Source: Isoetes taiwanensis (taxonomy: Eukaryota; Streptophyta; Lycopodiopsida; Isoetales; Isoetaceae). Taken from it: a DNA stretch of 64,000 bases. Under the pieces are notes generated by a model. The model was not told the origin of the DNA, did not search any database, and worked only from the letters and a program-made list of their open reading frames with translations. Below, in pieces: positions 44,300-57,618 of this stretch. The translations under genes and the position numbers were made by a program. Positions within the stretch are counted from its first letter, which is position 1. Every line of letters starts with the position of its first letter. The stretch lies in the NCBI GenBank assembly GCA_021234155.1, contig JAJEKV010000011.1, forward strand, positions 14,733,255-14,797,254. The letters are read 5' to 3'.

Positions 44300-47200
44300 T
44301 TGTAATTGTCATATAGACCTCATGGTGACGATGAAAACTTCACAAACATTTCATTCCATCTCCCTCCCCCTCCCCCCAGGTAGAGGTGAGCGATGACCAG
44401 AGTCTAATACGATGTAGGTACCTGAATAATTATTGGCTCAGATGGTAAATGGCAAAGACACAAACATATGTTCAACCGTGCTAACATTGGTACCAAAAAG
44501 CTACGTGGAATCACACTGGAGGGTATTGAAGGCCCAAACCTTACAATGCAAAATTAATATAAGGATGTACATGCCTGTGTCTCATCTCATAGGCTTTCCA
44601 GATGGGACATTGTCAGCTGGAAGCATAATCTTGACTCATTGCCTAGAAAGCTCGAGTCTTGGTATGTATACCATGTGTAATGTGTTAATTTATGGGATGA
44701 TACAGTCTTACCACTCGTTTTCTCTCCAGCTAAGTTTGGACATTATAGTACACGCTCATCCAAGGGGGTCCAGTGAAAACTGTCTCGTGTCTATATAAGG
44801 TAAAACTGTCTCGATAGAATGGTTTTTTTGCTTCTTTTCATTATTTTTGTATTTTCTGTAGAGAGTAAATACACTAAACCCGCACCTCAATCCGAGATCT
44901 GGGAAGGGAGATAGGATCATTTCAGAAAACTGTTCCCAAATCAAATCAATACTTGGAAATGAATTTTAGACTGAAATTTGGAATATAAGCAATAGACAAG
45001 TATGCAAGCACCTCATCGTGGGAGACTACTCCTTTGCAAGCCATCACCCCATGTTGTACAATGAGTTATAACCCAATTGGCACCTGCACCGGTAAACGTC
45101 ATCTCTGTTCTAATACCCCTGCTACATGAATGGGATGCATTGCTCATGGCGAAACACCAGACAATACAAGTTTATCTGCAGAATGCAGGTGATCTTGCTC
45201 TAGCCGAAGTGCGTGAAATGGTAACAAATGTCCGTAGACATATCTGCGCGCAGGAGTTCACACATGGCATGCATCACCTGCCATAGCGAAAGAGCACCTC
45301 CGATATGGGTTGTGCTCCCATGTCACCATCTTCTCGTGGCCTTCCATCACGTCGTGTTGAGTAGCAATTGAGCACATTGTCAGTATTCACATCAATACTT
45401 TTTCCATACTTTTTCATTGTATGAGATCATACTGTGCGATTATATGATACGTGATAGGCTATATAATATATCACGCGACAATTATAATTATACAAATCAC
45501 TTACACAAGAAATGTCCAAACAATTATATGAAAGAGGAGTACGTACTTTGGGTACAATAGCATACAACATGTACTACCACAGGCCGCTAAGTCTCTAGTG
45601 GTACCAAAACTCGGATGAGCTGTTGTATGATGTATCCAATGTGCTGCCACAGGTATTATTATCAGTCTTTAGGGAACACTAAGCAACTCGTACGTATGCT
45701 CTCAGACTCCACTCAATGTATATCGTAGGTGCCCGCAGTCTAGTGAATACCCGAGCTATCGCCTTGCGAAAAGAGAGTTCTAATGAGATGGACATACCAA
45801 GGAGGATATATCGTTGGTCAGTGCCAATGAACTGGGCACATACAAGTGGAAGTACAAGGTCACAATAAATACTCACGAGCTAAGTACGTCGAGGTTTATA
45901 TAGGAACTCAATTGATATAAGGCATTATTAAGTTAATAGCGTAAGGCATATAGTAAATGGTCTAATTAAACCATTGAAACAAGAGGAGTGAGCACCCAAA
46001 TATTATATGTCACCAACGACGCTGCAAGAAGCAGCAGTCAAATGTGGGAGATTAGTAGGCTGCCGGATTCACTTATGGCAAAACCGATTAGAAAAAAAAT
46101 AGTAGATCCCCGCAACAAAAAAGCAGACAAAAGAACTAAGAACAGAAAACTATTGAGAGAGAACCATTGCGACTGAACGAACCATGGATTGAGAAGTAAA
46201 AAAAAAAAAAAAAAAAAATAAAACAAAGAATCACCCAAAAGATTTCCTGTGGGATTTCCTGCAAGTTGAATGGAGGATTCACTTGCTAGATGCCTAAAAA
46301 CTGCCATAGCAAAATAATTGGAAGACCCGGCTAATTAAGCATTTATGCATCCTTGATGAAATAATACGCAAAGATAAAAACGCGACCAATGATTCCACAT
46401 GAAAGCAAGTCTATAGCTTTTGAATATGAAAAGAATCATGCACCATAATCTAAGAAACGGTATCATGGCATAAAACAAATAACAGACACAACTATCCTTC
46501 TTTAGTGACAACGAAGTCCATCATGGTTTAACAAACCACATTTGTTGTCTGCTGAGCATTATATGAAAAATCGCACAAGCCATATCTGCACTGATTTTCT
46601 GCTATTTCAAAGTATGTTCTGGATTAAGATGCATGGAATATATCTTTTGAAATATATTTTGCCCTTGTGTGCAAGAAATGCTTCATTTGTCCTTAAATGA
46701 AATTTTGCCAAGATAAGGATATCTATAATAGCAAGGGAGGTGTCTTTTCTGACAAAGAACGTATTATCTAAACTCAACGTACACCTTATCAACATATTAT
46801 CTAAACTCAACGTACCCCTTATCAGCATTAAACAATACCTTGAATGCCACATAGTTGTCTGTTTTGGGACCTTGTCTACATGCTATGATATGATAGAGTT
46901 TTCAAGGGTGTATCCACATCAGCAACATCCATTTCTTTCACAATTGTGCTCTGCTTTTCTTTAGGTGATGCATAGAATGATTCCAGCAATTGCGTGCTTA
47001 TTAAATGCCCTCTTTCATTCTGTCTTCTTCCTGACATCCCCCTTCTGCCTTGAAGTTGAAGAAACCTCACTTTCATCACAAACGGAGCTCCTTGCATCAG
47101 AACCATTTAGAGTAATCTTATTCAGTGTTTCCATTTTGTTACCTTTTCTTTAAGAATTTCCAGCTCCATTTCAAGGCTATACTTTTCCCTTTCTGATTTA

Positions 47201-47469
47201 AACAGCAGATCTTCCAACATAGCAATAGCCTCGCGATCATGTAATTCCAAGAGATTTTCCTCTCTGCAATCCAGATAGAATAATCTTAGAAATAAATGAA
47301 GCCAAACCTCTCCTGAATCATTCCCTGTTTCATGATTTAGGTTTATGCCCTATCAAGGCTCTTCATGAACTGATTGCAAACTTGATTTTTCTTCTTAACC
47401 ACAAAGCCTGAAATTTGAGTAGTTTAAGAAAACTTTGAAAAGCTCCATACTTAACTCACCTATTGTATC
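44300..47469. other. No recognisable gene
   Basis: AT-rich intergenic sequence. Notable items are a run of about 24 A (46,197-46,219) and a 41-bp direct duplication, TATTATCTAAACTCAACGTA, at 46,763 and 46,794 (31-bp offset). No frame shows a known domain. Confidence 0.5.
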
Positions 47470-48191
47470 AAGTGTTGGCATAGAACGGCCGTTCTGTTGA
47501 AATTATAGAAAGAACGTGTTCTATACTGCCAAGTGTTCTCAACTTGAACGCTGAACGCACGAAATCAGAAACTTATCCATGTTGGCAAGAACGGTTGTTG
47601 GAACCGCGTTCTGCCCCAATTTGATCATTCAGAACAGTGTTCTATGCCAAGCTCCGCCGAAATACATAAACATTCAGAATTAGAATGAAAAAAAGGGAGG
47701 GAAATCCACCGCCATCAAATTTTTGGCAGCCCAAAAGCACAGTAGACCTCAGCATAGAGCCTTTTGGCATTTTCTTGACAGACTTGGATGAGCTAAAGCA
47801 TCCGAAAACTTGGAACTTGAATTCCTGTTCTTTTCTTTATAGATTGCATTGTTCATCAGCATCGTTATTGAGATCGGATCATACAGCACCAAAGCATAGA
47901 GAAGAGGTCTTGATTTCTTGGATCTTAACAGGAATAGCCTTTTACTTCTTACAGGGAGCAACAGAGGGTATTCGATTCCATGCTTGCAGAGGTTTGTGTG
48001 ATTATTTTGAAATTGTACATTCCTATTGGATCCAGTTAGTATTTGAAGGCCATATTCTGATAGATTATGATCATTCTGATAATTTTAAGTGGTTTTTCAA
48101 AAAATACCGTTCCGTTCCATACTGAAGCCTGGCCGTACCCGTTCTTTCGAGGTCATCGTTCCTAAAAACGTTCCGTTCTATCCCAAGTATG
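47470..48191. mobile_element. Small hAT-like element, 722 bp
   Basis: The ends form imperfect inverted repeats sharing TTGG(C/G)ATAGAACGG (left AAGTGTTGGCATAGAACGG, right in reverse CATACTTGGGATAGAACGG). An 8-bp direct duplication ATTGTATC flanks them (47,462-47,469 and 48,192-48,199), the length made by hAT transposases. Many internal GTTC/GAAC blocks (GAACGG, CGTTCT) cluster near both ends, as subterminal binding sites do. The only long frame (47,685-48,125) has no recognised domain, so the copy is non-autonomous. Confidence 0.75.
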
Positions 48192-48199
48192 ATTGTATC

Positions 48200-49690
48200 A
48201 ACTGTGGCTCCTTCTTCAGCTCACTGCCTTTCTAGATAAAGATAATTGCGACTGAGCAAGCTACAGATGGCCAAGTGTAATGCCAAGTTCACTAAAGGAA
48301 AATACAACCCAACTGAGTACAAAGCTGGAAGGAATACACTATTACCTTGGGAAGAATTCTACAGCGAAATTCTGGGCAACATGATGGCGGGAGTTCTACA
48401 GTGGAATTTTAGGTAACAGTGCGTGGAGTTCTGGGCAACAGAGCGGCCTCCAGTTGTGGAGCAGACCAATTTTAGGGAGCCTGGTAGAATTAGGTTAGAT
48501 CCATTGTTATGCTGCTCTACTCTACTCTAAGCGACCTGAGGGCTCTGCTATGGGAATCAACTAGGTCTTTGTTTTGGGGCTTGTGAGCCGAGCATGAATC
48601 AAGGAGTCATAAACATATGTGGCCGAAAAGCAAGCATGATAAGCTTCTGCAAATCCCATAATTGGTACAAATGAATAAAGCTCCAAGGATTAACAAAGGC
48701 GTAAGAAAAAAATGTCTAAGCTCTTCAAAAACTACAGCCTATTTTGAACACAGATTTGGTGAGGAACCTGCCGTCAATTGCATGCATGAACAGAATTTCG
48801 TCAATTGCTGGCAGATTTAGAACTGCAATGCATGAACCCGGTAGAATTCCATCTCCAGCCATGTCCACATTGGCGAGAATGTGCTTATGTTGATCCTGCA
48901 AACAATTTAAACAAACAAAGCTATTGCGGCACATTTTCGCTGAAGTCTGGTTGAGCTCTCTAATAATTTTTTGCCCTGAACACAACCTATCACCCGTAAC
49001 TTTGTGCCTGGCCATCTCGCTGTACCTTGTAGCTTAGATCCGTCACCTTATAGCTTAGATCCAGAGAGCTAAGAGGCACCGAAAGAAAGACGGATCTGCC
49101 ATAGCCAGAGCAGAGCAAGGAATCAAAGACTCAAGAACGGAAAAGAGGAAACCTATTGAGCAGGGCCGGATTGCTTGCTATGCAGGGTTGCACGGCAAGA
49201 GAAAGGGACGTCAGTTTTTTTTTAGCACACCAGCCTAACTAACCAAGCCTACAACCTTTCTTGCAAATTCTAGCCTATCCACCTAGCAGTTCCACCTAAG
49301 CCACATTTAAGTGGAGGGAAATTAGAAATGGCACAAATTTCGACACGGGGATATGAAAAGACATCCCGTGCCGTGAGCATTCTCCCTTACGGAGGCTTTG
49401 TTTTTGGCATGGCTTCGATCACAACTTCTATAGGCCTTTCTGCACCCTCCTTAGTGTTTCTCAAAACGACACAATATAAGATTGATTTCTATCGAGGTTT
49501 TGATTTCACAAAAAAGTAGTAACCATGCCATTCTTTCAATCTTTGAACAATTTTTCTTTACAGGAGATATTCCTCATGTTGCCGTGGTCCAGTGTTCTGG
49601 AATCCTATGTTGGACGGGACATTTGCCCCTGGTTTGAGATATAGGTGCTTGTCGGCCGCTTGTACTCTGGTTAGTCAAACGTAAGAAGAC
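48200..49690. other. No recognisable gene
   Basis: A minus-strand frame at 48,725-49,015 has coding-like composition but no known motif. A related phrase, GTAGCTTAGATCC / TAGCTTAGATCC, is duplicated near 49,028-49,062. Nothing else was seen. Confidence 0.4.
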
Positions 49691-49771
49691 CTGATGACTG
49701 CCTTGATTCCCTGCTTTTATTTCACAGCAGCGGCGAGATTTGCCCTGTACTTCGTGCAAATAGGCTTTGCT

Positions 49772-50070
49772 TTTGAAGGCTTTTGTGAGGAATGGATGCA
49801 GGTAATTGTCTTAAGCATTTGGTTCTGTACTCATTTTTCTCTTCTTCTATCTGATTTATGCGCTGCAGGAACCCAATTTACCTTCTGGAGCTTGCTTTTG
49901 AAGGCTTTTGTGAAGAATGGATGCACGTAATTGTCTTAAGCATTTGGTTCTATACTTTTTTTTCTCTTCTTCTATCTGATTCATGCGTTGCAGGAACCCA
50001 ATTTACCTTCTGGAGCTTGAACCAATTGAACCGTGTTGCATGTGCAAATTTATCGTCAAAAAGGTTAGCT
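49772..50070 (+). repeat. Tandem duplication of an exon-intron-like block
   Basis: The block TTTTGAAGGCTTTTGTG(A/G)(A/G)G, AATGGATGCA, then GTAATTGTC...TGCAG and GGAACCCAATTTACCTTCTG occurs twice, 125-126 bp apart. Each copy looks like exon end, short intron (GTAATT...GCAG) and next exon start; the second copy runs on to a further GTTAGC donor at about 50,063. The encoded peptide includes EPCCMCKFIVKK. It may be the remnant of a small gene with a duplicated exon; no family was recognised. Confidence 0.55.
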
Positions 50071-50519
50071 TCTCACATTAGATAATGCCATCTCTTTCTC
50101 TTCTTAAATTTCATATAGTCTGGCTTATTCACAAAGTTATAATCACAAAGAGGTCAGCCCTTGGGAGGTCAGAATTACTCCCCTTGATCCATGGTTCTTG
50201 CCATCTCGATTCTTGAAGCTGTCAAAACATGATACAATTTACTATTTTGTCCTATGGGGTGTAGAAGCCTTCTTCTGTGAGCACAATCCAGCAGAGCTCC
50301 TTGGATCAAGGTTAAAAATATTTGTACCAATGTCTTGGTCTTTCTGTTTGATAATGTCTTACTTTGTAAATTATTGCCATCTCTACATAGTTTTCTTTCC
50401 ACCTGTTAAAGAACAAATATACTAATATTTACTTTTGCCCTTTATTGCACATGTGTGTCTCTATGTTTATCTTTTTAAGTTTGATAGTGGCATGATGTGT
50501 GTCTTCCTGCCTATTACAT

Positions 50520-51300
50520 TAAGCTCTGCTAAAAAATTGGCCCTCTGCATATTCGCTACTTTCTGCCAAGACCTTTACTGCCATAACAGATCCATCTTTT
50601 GGAAGTGCTGCTTTATAAAACTTGCCAGAGCCTCCTCTTCCTAGACATTTTGTTTCACTAAAATTCTTGGTTCCTGCTTTTAGTTCTTTGTAGGTGAACT
50701 GTGTTAATGAATAAGTGAATATTATAGCCACACTTGAAGGATGAGCCTTCCATAATATACTCTTGTCTTCTGATCATAAGAAAAGTACCTATTGCACTGG
50801 CTATGACAAAAAGAATACCTGCTACTGGAAAGGCAATAAGGAAAACATCCATTCGAGAATGAGAAGAAGATCCACCATCAATTCCTGAAGAATTAAAAGC
50901 CCACGAATTCCATGCATTTGGGCATTCCGTCCTCCTATTGAGGCAGAAAATCCAATATATGCCTTATCTTGGAAAATGTGTGAAAGATCTACTACATAAC
51001 AAATGACAGACTCAACTGGCTTATATTCACTGTCATTTGATATACGAACCTCCACCGTTTTATTCAGTCCAGCATAATCAATCCATACTCGCAAGGTCTG
51101 ATTCTTGGAGAAAGATATATTAGCATTATTTGGAATGCTGTAGACATAAGCAGACTTTATGCTGTTGATGTTGAAACCAACATGCTCAGGATCAAGGTCC
51201 TCGAACTCTGTATTTTTATGTCCATCAAACTTGACGGCAAATAAACGGTTGCTGGCCAGGTATTTAGGGATGAATTTAACAAAACCAGATATCCGCCTTT
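50520..51300 (-). pseudogene. L-type lectin receptor kinase pseudogene
   Basis: These plasma-membrane receptors join an extracellular legume-lectin domain to a cytoplasmic kinase. Reading leftward: lectin strands (LFAVKFDGHKNTEFEDLD, RVWIDYAGLNKTVEVRISN, GFSAS), a transmembrane segment (FLIAFPVAGILFVIASAIG), then the kinase start (FTYKELKAGTKNFSE, the glycine loop LGRGGSGKFYKA, and MAVKVL with the ATP lysine). It ends just after the lysine region. One-base lesions are visible near 50,909 (lectin end) and near 50,529, with another frame change near 51,245. The rest of the kinase and the lectin N-terminus are missing. Confidence 0.85.
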
Positions 51301-51309
51301 GCTATTATA

Positions 51310-53539
51310 AGGAGGGGTAGAGTTTTCGGTTTTAACATAAAAACCATGCAATATAAGAAGTAAGGGCCATTGTTGCATTTCTGTGGTTCAATTGCTTAGC
51401 TCCTTTACGAGTTCTATTCCATTTTCTGGTCTTATCTGATCGGTCAAAGATAGGTAAATAATTTATAACATTTCTACAATATGATGATGTCAAAAACTTC
51501 CATAAATGGGTAGCTTTTGATTGTTTAAATGGTTCTTCAACATACATATTCCATTCAAACCAAAGGCAGATACATAAAGTGAGGATGTGCTTAATAAAGC
51601 TTCAACCTTATGCTTGAGGGGTGTGACCTTTCAGATTGAACCATTTGCCAGGATTAAAAAATCCCCACTCATGACGGGTTTAAAGAAAGAGCTTTATAGT
51701 GTTTCATTCTATGTGCTATGCAAATGCAACAAGAGAGATTCATCTGAATACTCTTTGGCTATACAATTGCCAATCAGTGCATTATTGAAAGCATTCTAGC
51801 ATTTTCTCCCTGTCTCTCAGAGAAACTTTATTGTCGGTAGAACAGGTACCGCTTGAACATTTGGGATGTTGGTTGACAAAAGACCTTACGATCATATTGG
51901 AGAAATTAGTATGAACAAACAAATGGTCTTGTCTGGTGACTTGATGATTGCAGAAAAGAACTCCAGGGTCTTCTAAAAGAGGAGGTACTCTCTAATAACC
52001 ATATTGATGTGTTCTTGTTGATAATGCAACTTTTGTGCCATTCTGTTGTCACAGTTTATCATGGTGTACTTTGTATGCCACTCTCTAAGATGATTCCTCA
52101 ATATTTGCAGGCAACCAGAGATGCAGCAAAAAGGAGATCCAACTAAGGAATCACAAAAAAGATTAGGGTCACATGTACAAGAAAGGTGAACTGGAAACAT
52201 TTTTTGTTTTGAAACATTTTGAAACTTTAAGGCTGGAAATGTTGACACTTTAAACATTTTGACACTTCGGTTGTTCTACGCTGGCCATTAAAGGAACTTT
52301 CGGCTCCTACATAAATGGGCATTTCTGTTGAAATATGTACAAAAGCATCATGGCAAAGACGAGATGCCTTACCGCCCCTTGAAACACTTTGTCTGCTTTC
52401 TCTACCACATAGTGTTATGGCAAAAAGAAACCCGAAAAGGTAATCAAAACAGAGGCATTAGACATTGAAGGGCAAATTTTACATAAAAACAACACTGCAG
52501 CTCATAGCAGAAAAATACTAACTTTAACATGATGCATCTGTGGCTCATCCACTCTTCTCCTATTGCTATGGAGTTTTATATTTGACTGTTAGAAAGTGAA
52601 TCTATATTGGCCCTAAATAAGAAATAAGATGAAAAAACACTTTCCGCTTAGAGCAAGCAATATTCCTCATATTATTGCTCGCTCTTAAAGTTTTAACCTT
52701 GTTCTACATGTAATGCTCATTATATTACCTGGTTTTAACTTTGTACCAAAAATGAGAAATAATCTTCCCATATATAATGCATGTCTTGTGTATTGCACGT
52801 CCTTATGTGTTGATGTGTATAAGGATGGTACATTATCGTGCAACACACTCATCTACTACACATATCTACATCCCTTTTAACCTTATTTTCTATTTTGTAT
52901 TTTGTATTTCCCATTAATATTATCATAATGCAATATAAGATTGCATGTAATGAAGGTACCAAACAAGGAAAAATAAGTAAAACAACTCAAAGTACACTCT
53001 AACTACCTTTTTGAAGGATGCAATTCTTTCATAAGTAAAAGAAGAGAGATAACACGATTATACATAAACTAAAGATCATAATTAACCTTCTAGACCTTCT
53101 AGACATGGTAAACCATTGCAAGATAAAATAGCAAAATGTTCACAAACACACTTTGTGCATATGAAACTTTAAACTCGAACTAAAACATAGACCACACTAT
53201 AAATATACATTGTATAGAACCATATGACATGAAGCAAAATTTCACAACTAGAAAATGCTAAATAAAATGAAATACAAAAACAAGAAATATTGCTTCTAAA
53301 TGAAATACAAAGGAAGAAGCTTAGCTACCAATCGCAGTCTACTAATACCAAGCCTAAATAAAAACCTAACAAGTCTTTTAAAGCCTTCTAAAAAAAACTA
53401 ACAAGTCTTAGCTAAAGCCTTCTCGTGTGCCTTTTGCTAGTTTTAATTTTCATTTTTTTTTTTTAAAGATACGTGTCGTGCTCATGCGTTTTCCTGGGAC
53501 GAAAATATTACAAACAAACAAAAAAGGAAGCTGGCTTAT
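51310..53539. other. No recognisable gene
   Basis: About 2.2 kb of AT-rich DNA without a supportable frame, repeat or splice structure. Confidence 0.5.
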
Positions 53540-54550
53540 ATATGTTGTGATAGGAGGATATATATTTACCTATGGATTGCATTGAACTTTCAAAGAATCG
53601 AAGTTTTAATGCCTTTATCTAAAAGCAAAGACAATGGCATTATCATGGGACGTATATCGAAGTTTAATCATGTCAATCCTAAGATGTCTCGAGAAAAATT
53701 ATTTATATAAGATTTTATGCCTACTTGCAAAAGCAAGGGACCATGACGTTGCCACGTTTACATAGGTCCGTAAACCACCAATAGGTGGAAATTCCTAGAA
53801 GTTCCACTAATTGTTTGTGTTAGGTTATTTTTTGGATTGTAGGTTTATGTCCTCGTTGCTTAGAATGCCACCACAAGTTCTTAACATTGAACACGTTACA
53901 AGTTTTAACACTTCCATACACGGAAATTTTCATTCACATTTACTTGGAAATATGCTTTCTTGTATATGCAAAGGACTATGTAGTGACATTACCCTCGGAC
54001 ATGCGTATATGGGAGCTTGTCCGACTACTCCATCTTTTAGAAAGAAAAAAATCATAGGCATTTGTTCCTATAGGTCCATTTTTTTTGAAAGATTTTATGC
54101 CTCTTTTCAAAACAAAGGACCATGATATTATTTTAAGAGAATTTACGTTTTTTTTTATCCTAGGACGTATCTATGGGAGTTTGTTTTGCAGGTCCATCAA
54201 GCGTTCTTGCAGGAGATGTGTATTTGGAACTCTAGTCGGTATTCTATCTTTATTTGAAAGATTTGTAACCCATATGCATCTCTTAGGAAAGGCAAATGAC
54301 CATGACATAGACCTGTATATGCTAAGCGATATCTTATTTCAGATAGACCCAAACTACTCTTGTAGTGTTGCATTGTCATGGCATCTTATAGCATCTTTAT
54401 GTAGCTGGCCTAGAATATACAGCAGGAATCAGGCAAAACAGCGTACAAGATAGTGATTGTTTATCCGATGATGTGCAGTTTTAGCTCATAGATGGATTTC
54501 AGTGTAAGAAAGCATATTCGAGACTAGAGATGTATGTCGTTTTAACGGTA
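53540..54550 (+). repeat. Interspersed repeat family R, copy A
   Basis: Aligns with 60,063-60,833 (copy B) and 61,670-62,610 (copy C) in the same orientation. Shared blocks include GCATTGTCATGGGAC-type text, GGACCATGACATT, TAGAAGTTCCACTAATTG and TTTATTTGAAAGATT. The repeated phrase 'CATGGGAC...AAAG' makes each copy internally repetitive. No coding capacity or ends were recognised. Confidence 0.8.
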
Positions 54551-55799
54551 ACTTGTCTTTTCAGCTTGGCATGGAGTTAGCATTAAAAATTCTAACATTC
54601 AAGCATGGTCAGCTCAACTCTAAATTTACCTGCCCCAACTATTTGGAAAGGCTAGCATGATGTAAGGTAGTATACCCAGATCGTATGTTGGAGCCTCTAG
54701 GCACCTCTTGTTTTGCTTATAGTCATTTATGATTGGCGACGCCTATGATTTTGAAATATGAAATACGATTCTGCCTAAGGTTTTGAAGGAATATCGAACC
54801 TCTATACGATTTTGTCTAAGATTTTAGAATATGAAATACGGGGGCTCGAACCTCTACCAAAATAACTCAATGCCTGAATAACACTGTTTTAACCAATGTA
54901 CTCGGTAAGCTAATGTGATTATATTTTATCTTGAATCTATGTGTTTTTTTATAACAACCCATTCAATTGTTTTAGGGATATATGGTCTATGATTTTGGGA
55001 ATTGTTATTTCTACATCCATATCAAATCCCCCTGGACCTCTGTTATTTTGCTACATATTGATGCTACAATAAAAGGGCAACAAAATAATTCTCGTTTCCT
55101 TACTGAAATATGACCATTAAGTCCATCGATCAAGTTTATCTAATTTGTGCCACATTGCGATTCTGGCTTACAATAAGAGACGAACTCTTATATTACAGAT
55201 TATGTTCCACTATGCCCATGCATATAGATTTGCAACACCAGAAATAGCAAAGGAGGTGCACTTGTATTATGTGCATAAACCATCTAGGTGTAGTCAAAGG
55301 GGTTGCATAGAAGATACACTAATGGAGCTTTATATAGTAGCTTAAGGCTTTACTTTACATAGATTATATTGTTCATTGTCCCACATAATTGCAAATTTAA
55401 TGTTTAAATGTCCAAAAAATCACTAGAATGAGATATTCATGACAACTATTAAAACCAAAACTTAATTATAATTTTAGTTTATACAAATTATCTTTTTGTA
55501 AAAATACTTATGGCTTACATGTGCGGAGAATTGAATTGAACCGAATTAATTTTCCTGAAAACCAAATGGTCTATGGTATCTAATACAAGAAAGAGCACAA
55601 CAAGCGCATTGCTGTACAGGTTTAAGAAGCCCCTGCTCCAAAGAGTTTTTCAGGGAAAAATCTCAGCAGTAATGAGCCCTCTAATGAATTGTACATTTTT
55701 AGATATCAATGTGTTGATGGACATAATTGGTATTGCTTGTCAAAGAACTTACAGGGTTAGGATGTTAGTGCCATCACTGCAGATATCTGCAAGAGCACA
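54551..55799. other. No recognisable gene
   Basis: AT-rich. A short direct repeat, TTTTG(A/T)(A/C)(A/T)TATGAAATACG, occurs at about 54,751-54,770 and 54,825-54,840. Nothing further. Confidence 0.45.
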
Positions 55800-56400
55800 T
55801 GTAATAGTTGATTAGGCGTAATCAAGTAGACACATCGTGCTTGGATAGTTGCAAATGCTGGGTGAAACTGAAGATATGGCATTCATCTTCAATCACTCTC
55901 ATTTGGCAACATTGACATTTCCTGTTTGCATGCTACTCATGGGCCCATTTGCATGTTACAATACTGAGATGGCAGTGCGCATCGACTCAATTGTCCTACA
56001 TCTTTTCATGGACAAATGTGCTAATAGATATTATTGTGGACCATAGGCAAGTAGGGGATTAATCTAATTCTTGTATTGTGATGTCCTGACCATCTCCAAG
56101 ACACTAGCATCCCAAGCTTATTGAATGAAGCATGTATCGAGTCACTGATTTAATTAAACGAGTGTGATCTTCATTGCCCTGCTTTGCACTCGTATACATG
56201 TATGTTCCTCCAGGTTCCATCTAAAAAACAAACATGTGCATTTCTCCTTCCAGCAGGACTTAAGATGTTGTGGACCAATGGCCATTGTGCAGGCAAGGTT
56301 TGGACAATAGAGCATATTCCATTCCAGCATCACATAGTGTAGGCCATATACATATAGAATCATGGGGGCTTTAGATGCAATCTAGTGTAATATATATACA
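55800..56400 (-). mobile_element. Degenerate LINE C-terminal fragment
   Basis: The minus strand shows the same pieces as the LINE at 42.5-43.0 kb: LACTMAIGPQHLKSCWKEK (compare ALATAMGPQRLKSLWKRQ) near 56,240-56,310, and CQCC followed by VIEDECH at about 55,870-55,910. Many stops are present, so this is an old copy. Confidence 0.7.
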
Positions 56401-56999
56401 AAAAGAGTTTTATTTTCTGACCCTAGATAGAGCATATATAACCGAGTTTTTATTGACCACATTCATTCAATAGGAGAACCCCCCGGAAGGCCTGGACGTT
56501 GAAGAGGAAAGAATCTTGTCTCTTGCAAAAGAATTTGATAGGGAAATATGGTCTTGGCTCCAACAGCTCGAGTGAGAAAGGCTTTCTAGACACATTTCAA
56601 GTCTTCCTGAGTGGCAAGTGATATCATTGGACCCTACACTCCACTCCATATAGAAGAAGAAGCTCCATTAAAGCTCGAAATAATTGTGCCTGATAGGACC
56701 AGACATAAAGTTCTACTTCATGGCAAATGTTCTGCATGGCATATAAAGCTTCCAGCCTCCAGTCATCCATTGTTCAATACATGTGGTCTAGCATGTGGTA
56801 ATATGTAGCATAATAACAGGGGGTTACTTTTAGATTTTTATACGTTTTTTCACATGGTTTTTCTATGATTTCGTTGTTGTATTCGTTGAGGTGTACTAAA
56901 TAGTATTTCTAGAGTGCACCCTTTATGGGCCGTTGATTTTCGTTGGTTGGAACAATCCGAGGGTTGTTGTCTTTCTCTGCATGTGTTTGTGCATGAACA
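56401..56999. other. No recognisable gene
   Basis: A phrase, AATATGTAGCATAATAACAG, at 56,799 is repeated in the arms of the large inverted repeat (57,697). Otherwise nothing was seen. Confidence 0.4.
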
Positions 57000-57000
57000 C

Positions 57001-57168
57001 TGCGCATGTGTATGCATGTGCATGTGTGTGCATGTGCATGTTCATGTGCATGTGCATGTATATGCATGTGCATGTGTATTGTGCATGTGCATGTGCATGT
57101 GCAAGTGCAAGTGCAAGTGCAAGTGCATGTGCATGTGTGCATGTGTGTGCATGTGTGCATATGCATGT
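57001..57168. repeat. TGCATG / GTGCAA microsatellite
   Basis: A run of GTGCAT units with local variants (GTGTGC, GTGCAA) over about 165 bp. The long frames on both strands here are a by-product of the repeat and not genes. Confidence 0.95.
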
Positions 57169-57618
57169 GTACTTGCCCTCTTGGATTCTTATTGCGGAGT
57201 GGATTTTACTACCACGAGATAGATTTTTTGCTCACACTTACAAAGGTATTTGTTTTTAATGTTTCTTCAGCTTAGCATAATGTTTTTTTTACAAGGTATT
57301 GGTTTCCCCGATTCTACAATGTAGTGCTTTGCAAAAAACCTCCTTTTGTTTCCTTCCTAAGATTTGTCAAGCAGATTCAAGTTTAGGCCCTCTGTTTGCT
57401 TCCAACTCTTGGATATTCTTGGCTTCCGGATTGTTCATAGCAGCCAGCCTTTAGCTTCAATCAACAAACGGATTCTTATGCACACAACAGGCGGATTATT
57501 CCACGCCTTTTTCCATGTCACGCAGATCACCAAACAAAGGACCACAAGAATGCATTTATATTGTAGGAATGGAACTTTAATCGAACCATAAGGTGAATCA
57601 TGCATTACCTTTAAGCTA

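Noticed and set aside
56909-57275. Long His/Thr/Cys- or Val/His-rich frames on both strands
   Set aside because: They are translations of the GTGCAT microsatellite in every frame, with no start or splice support.
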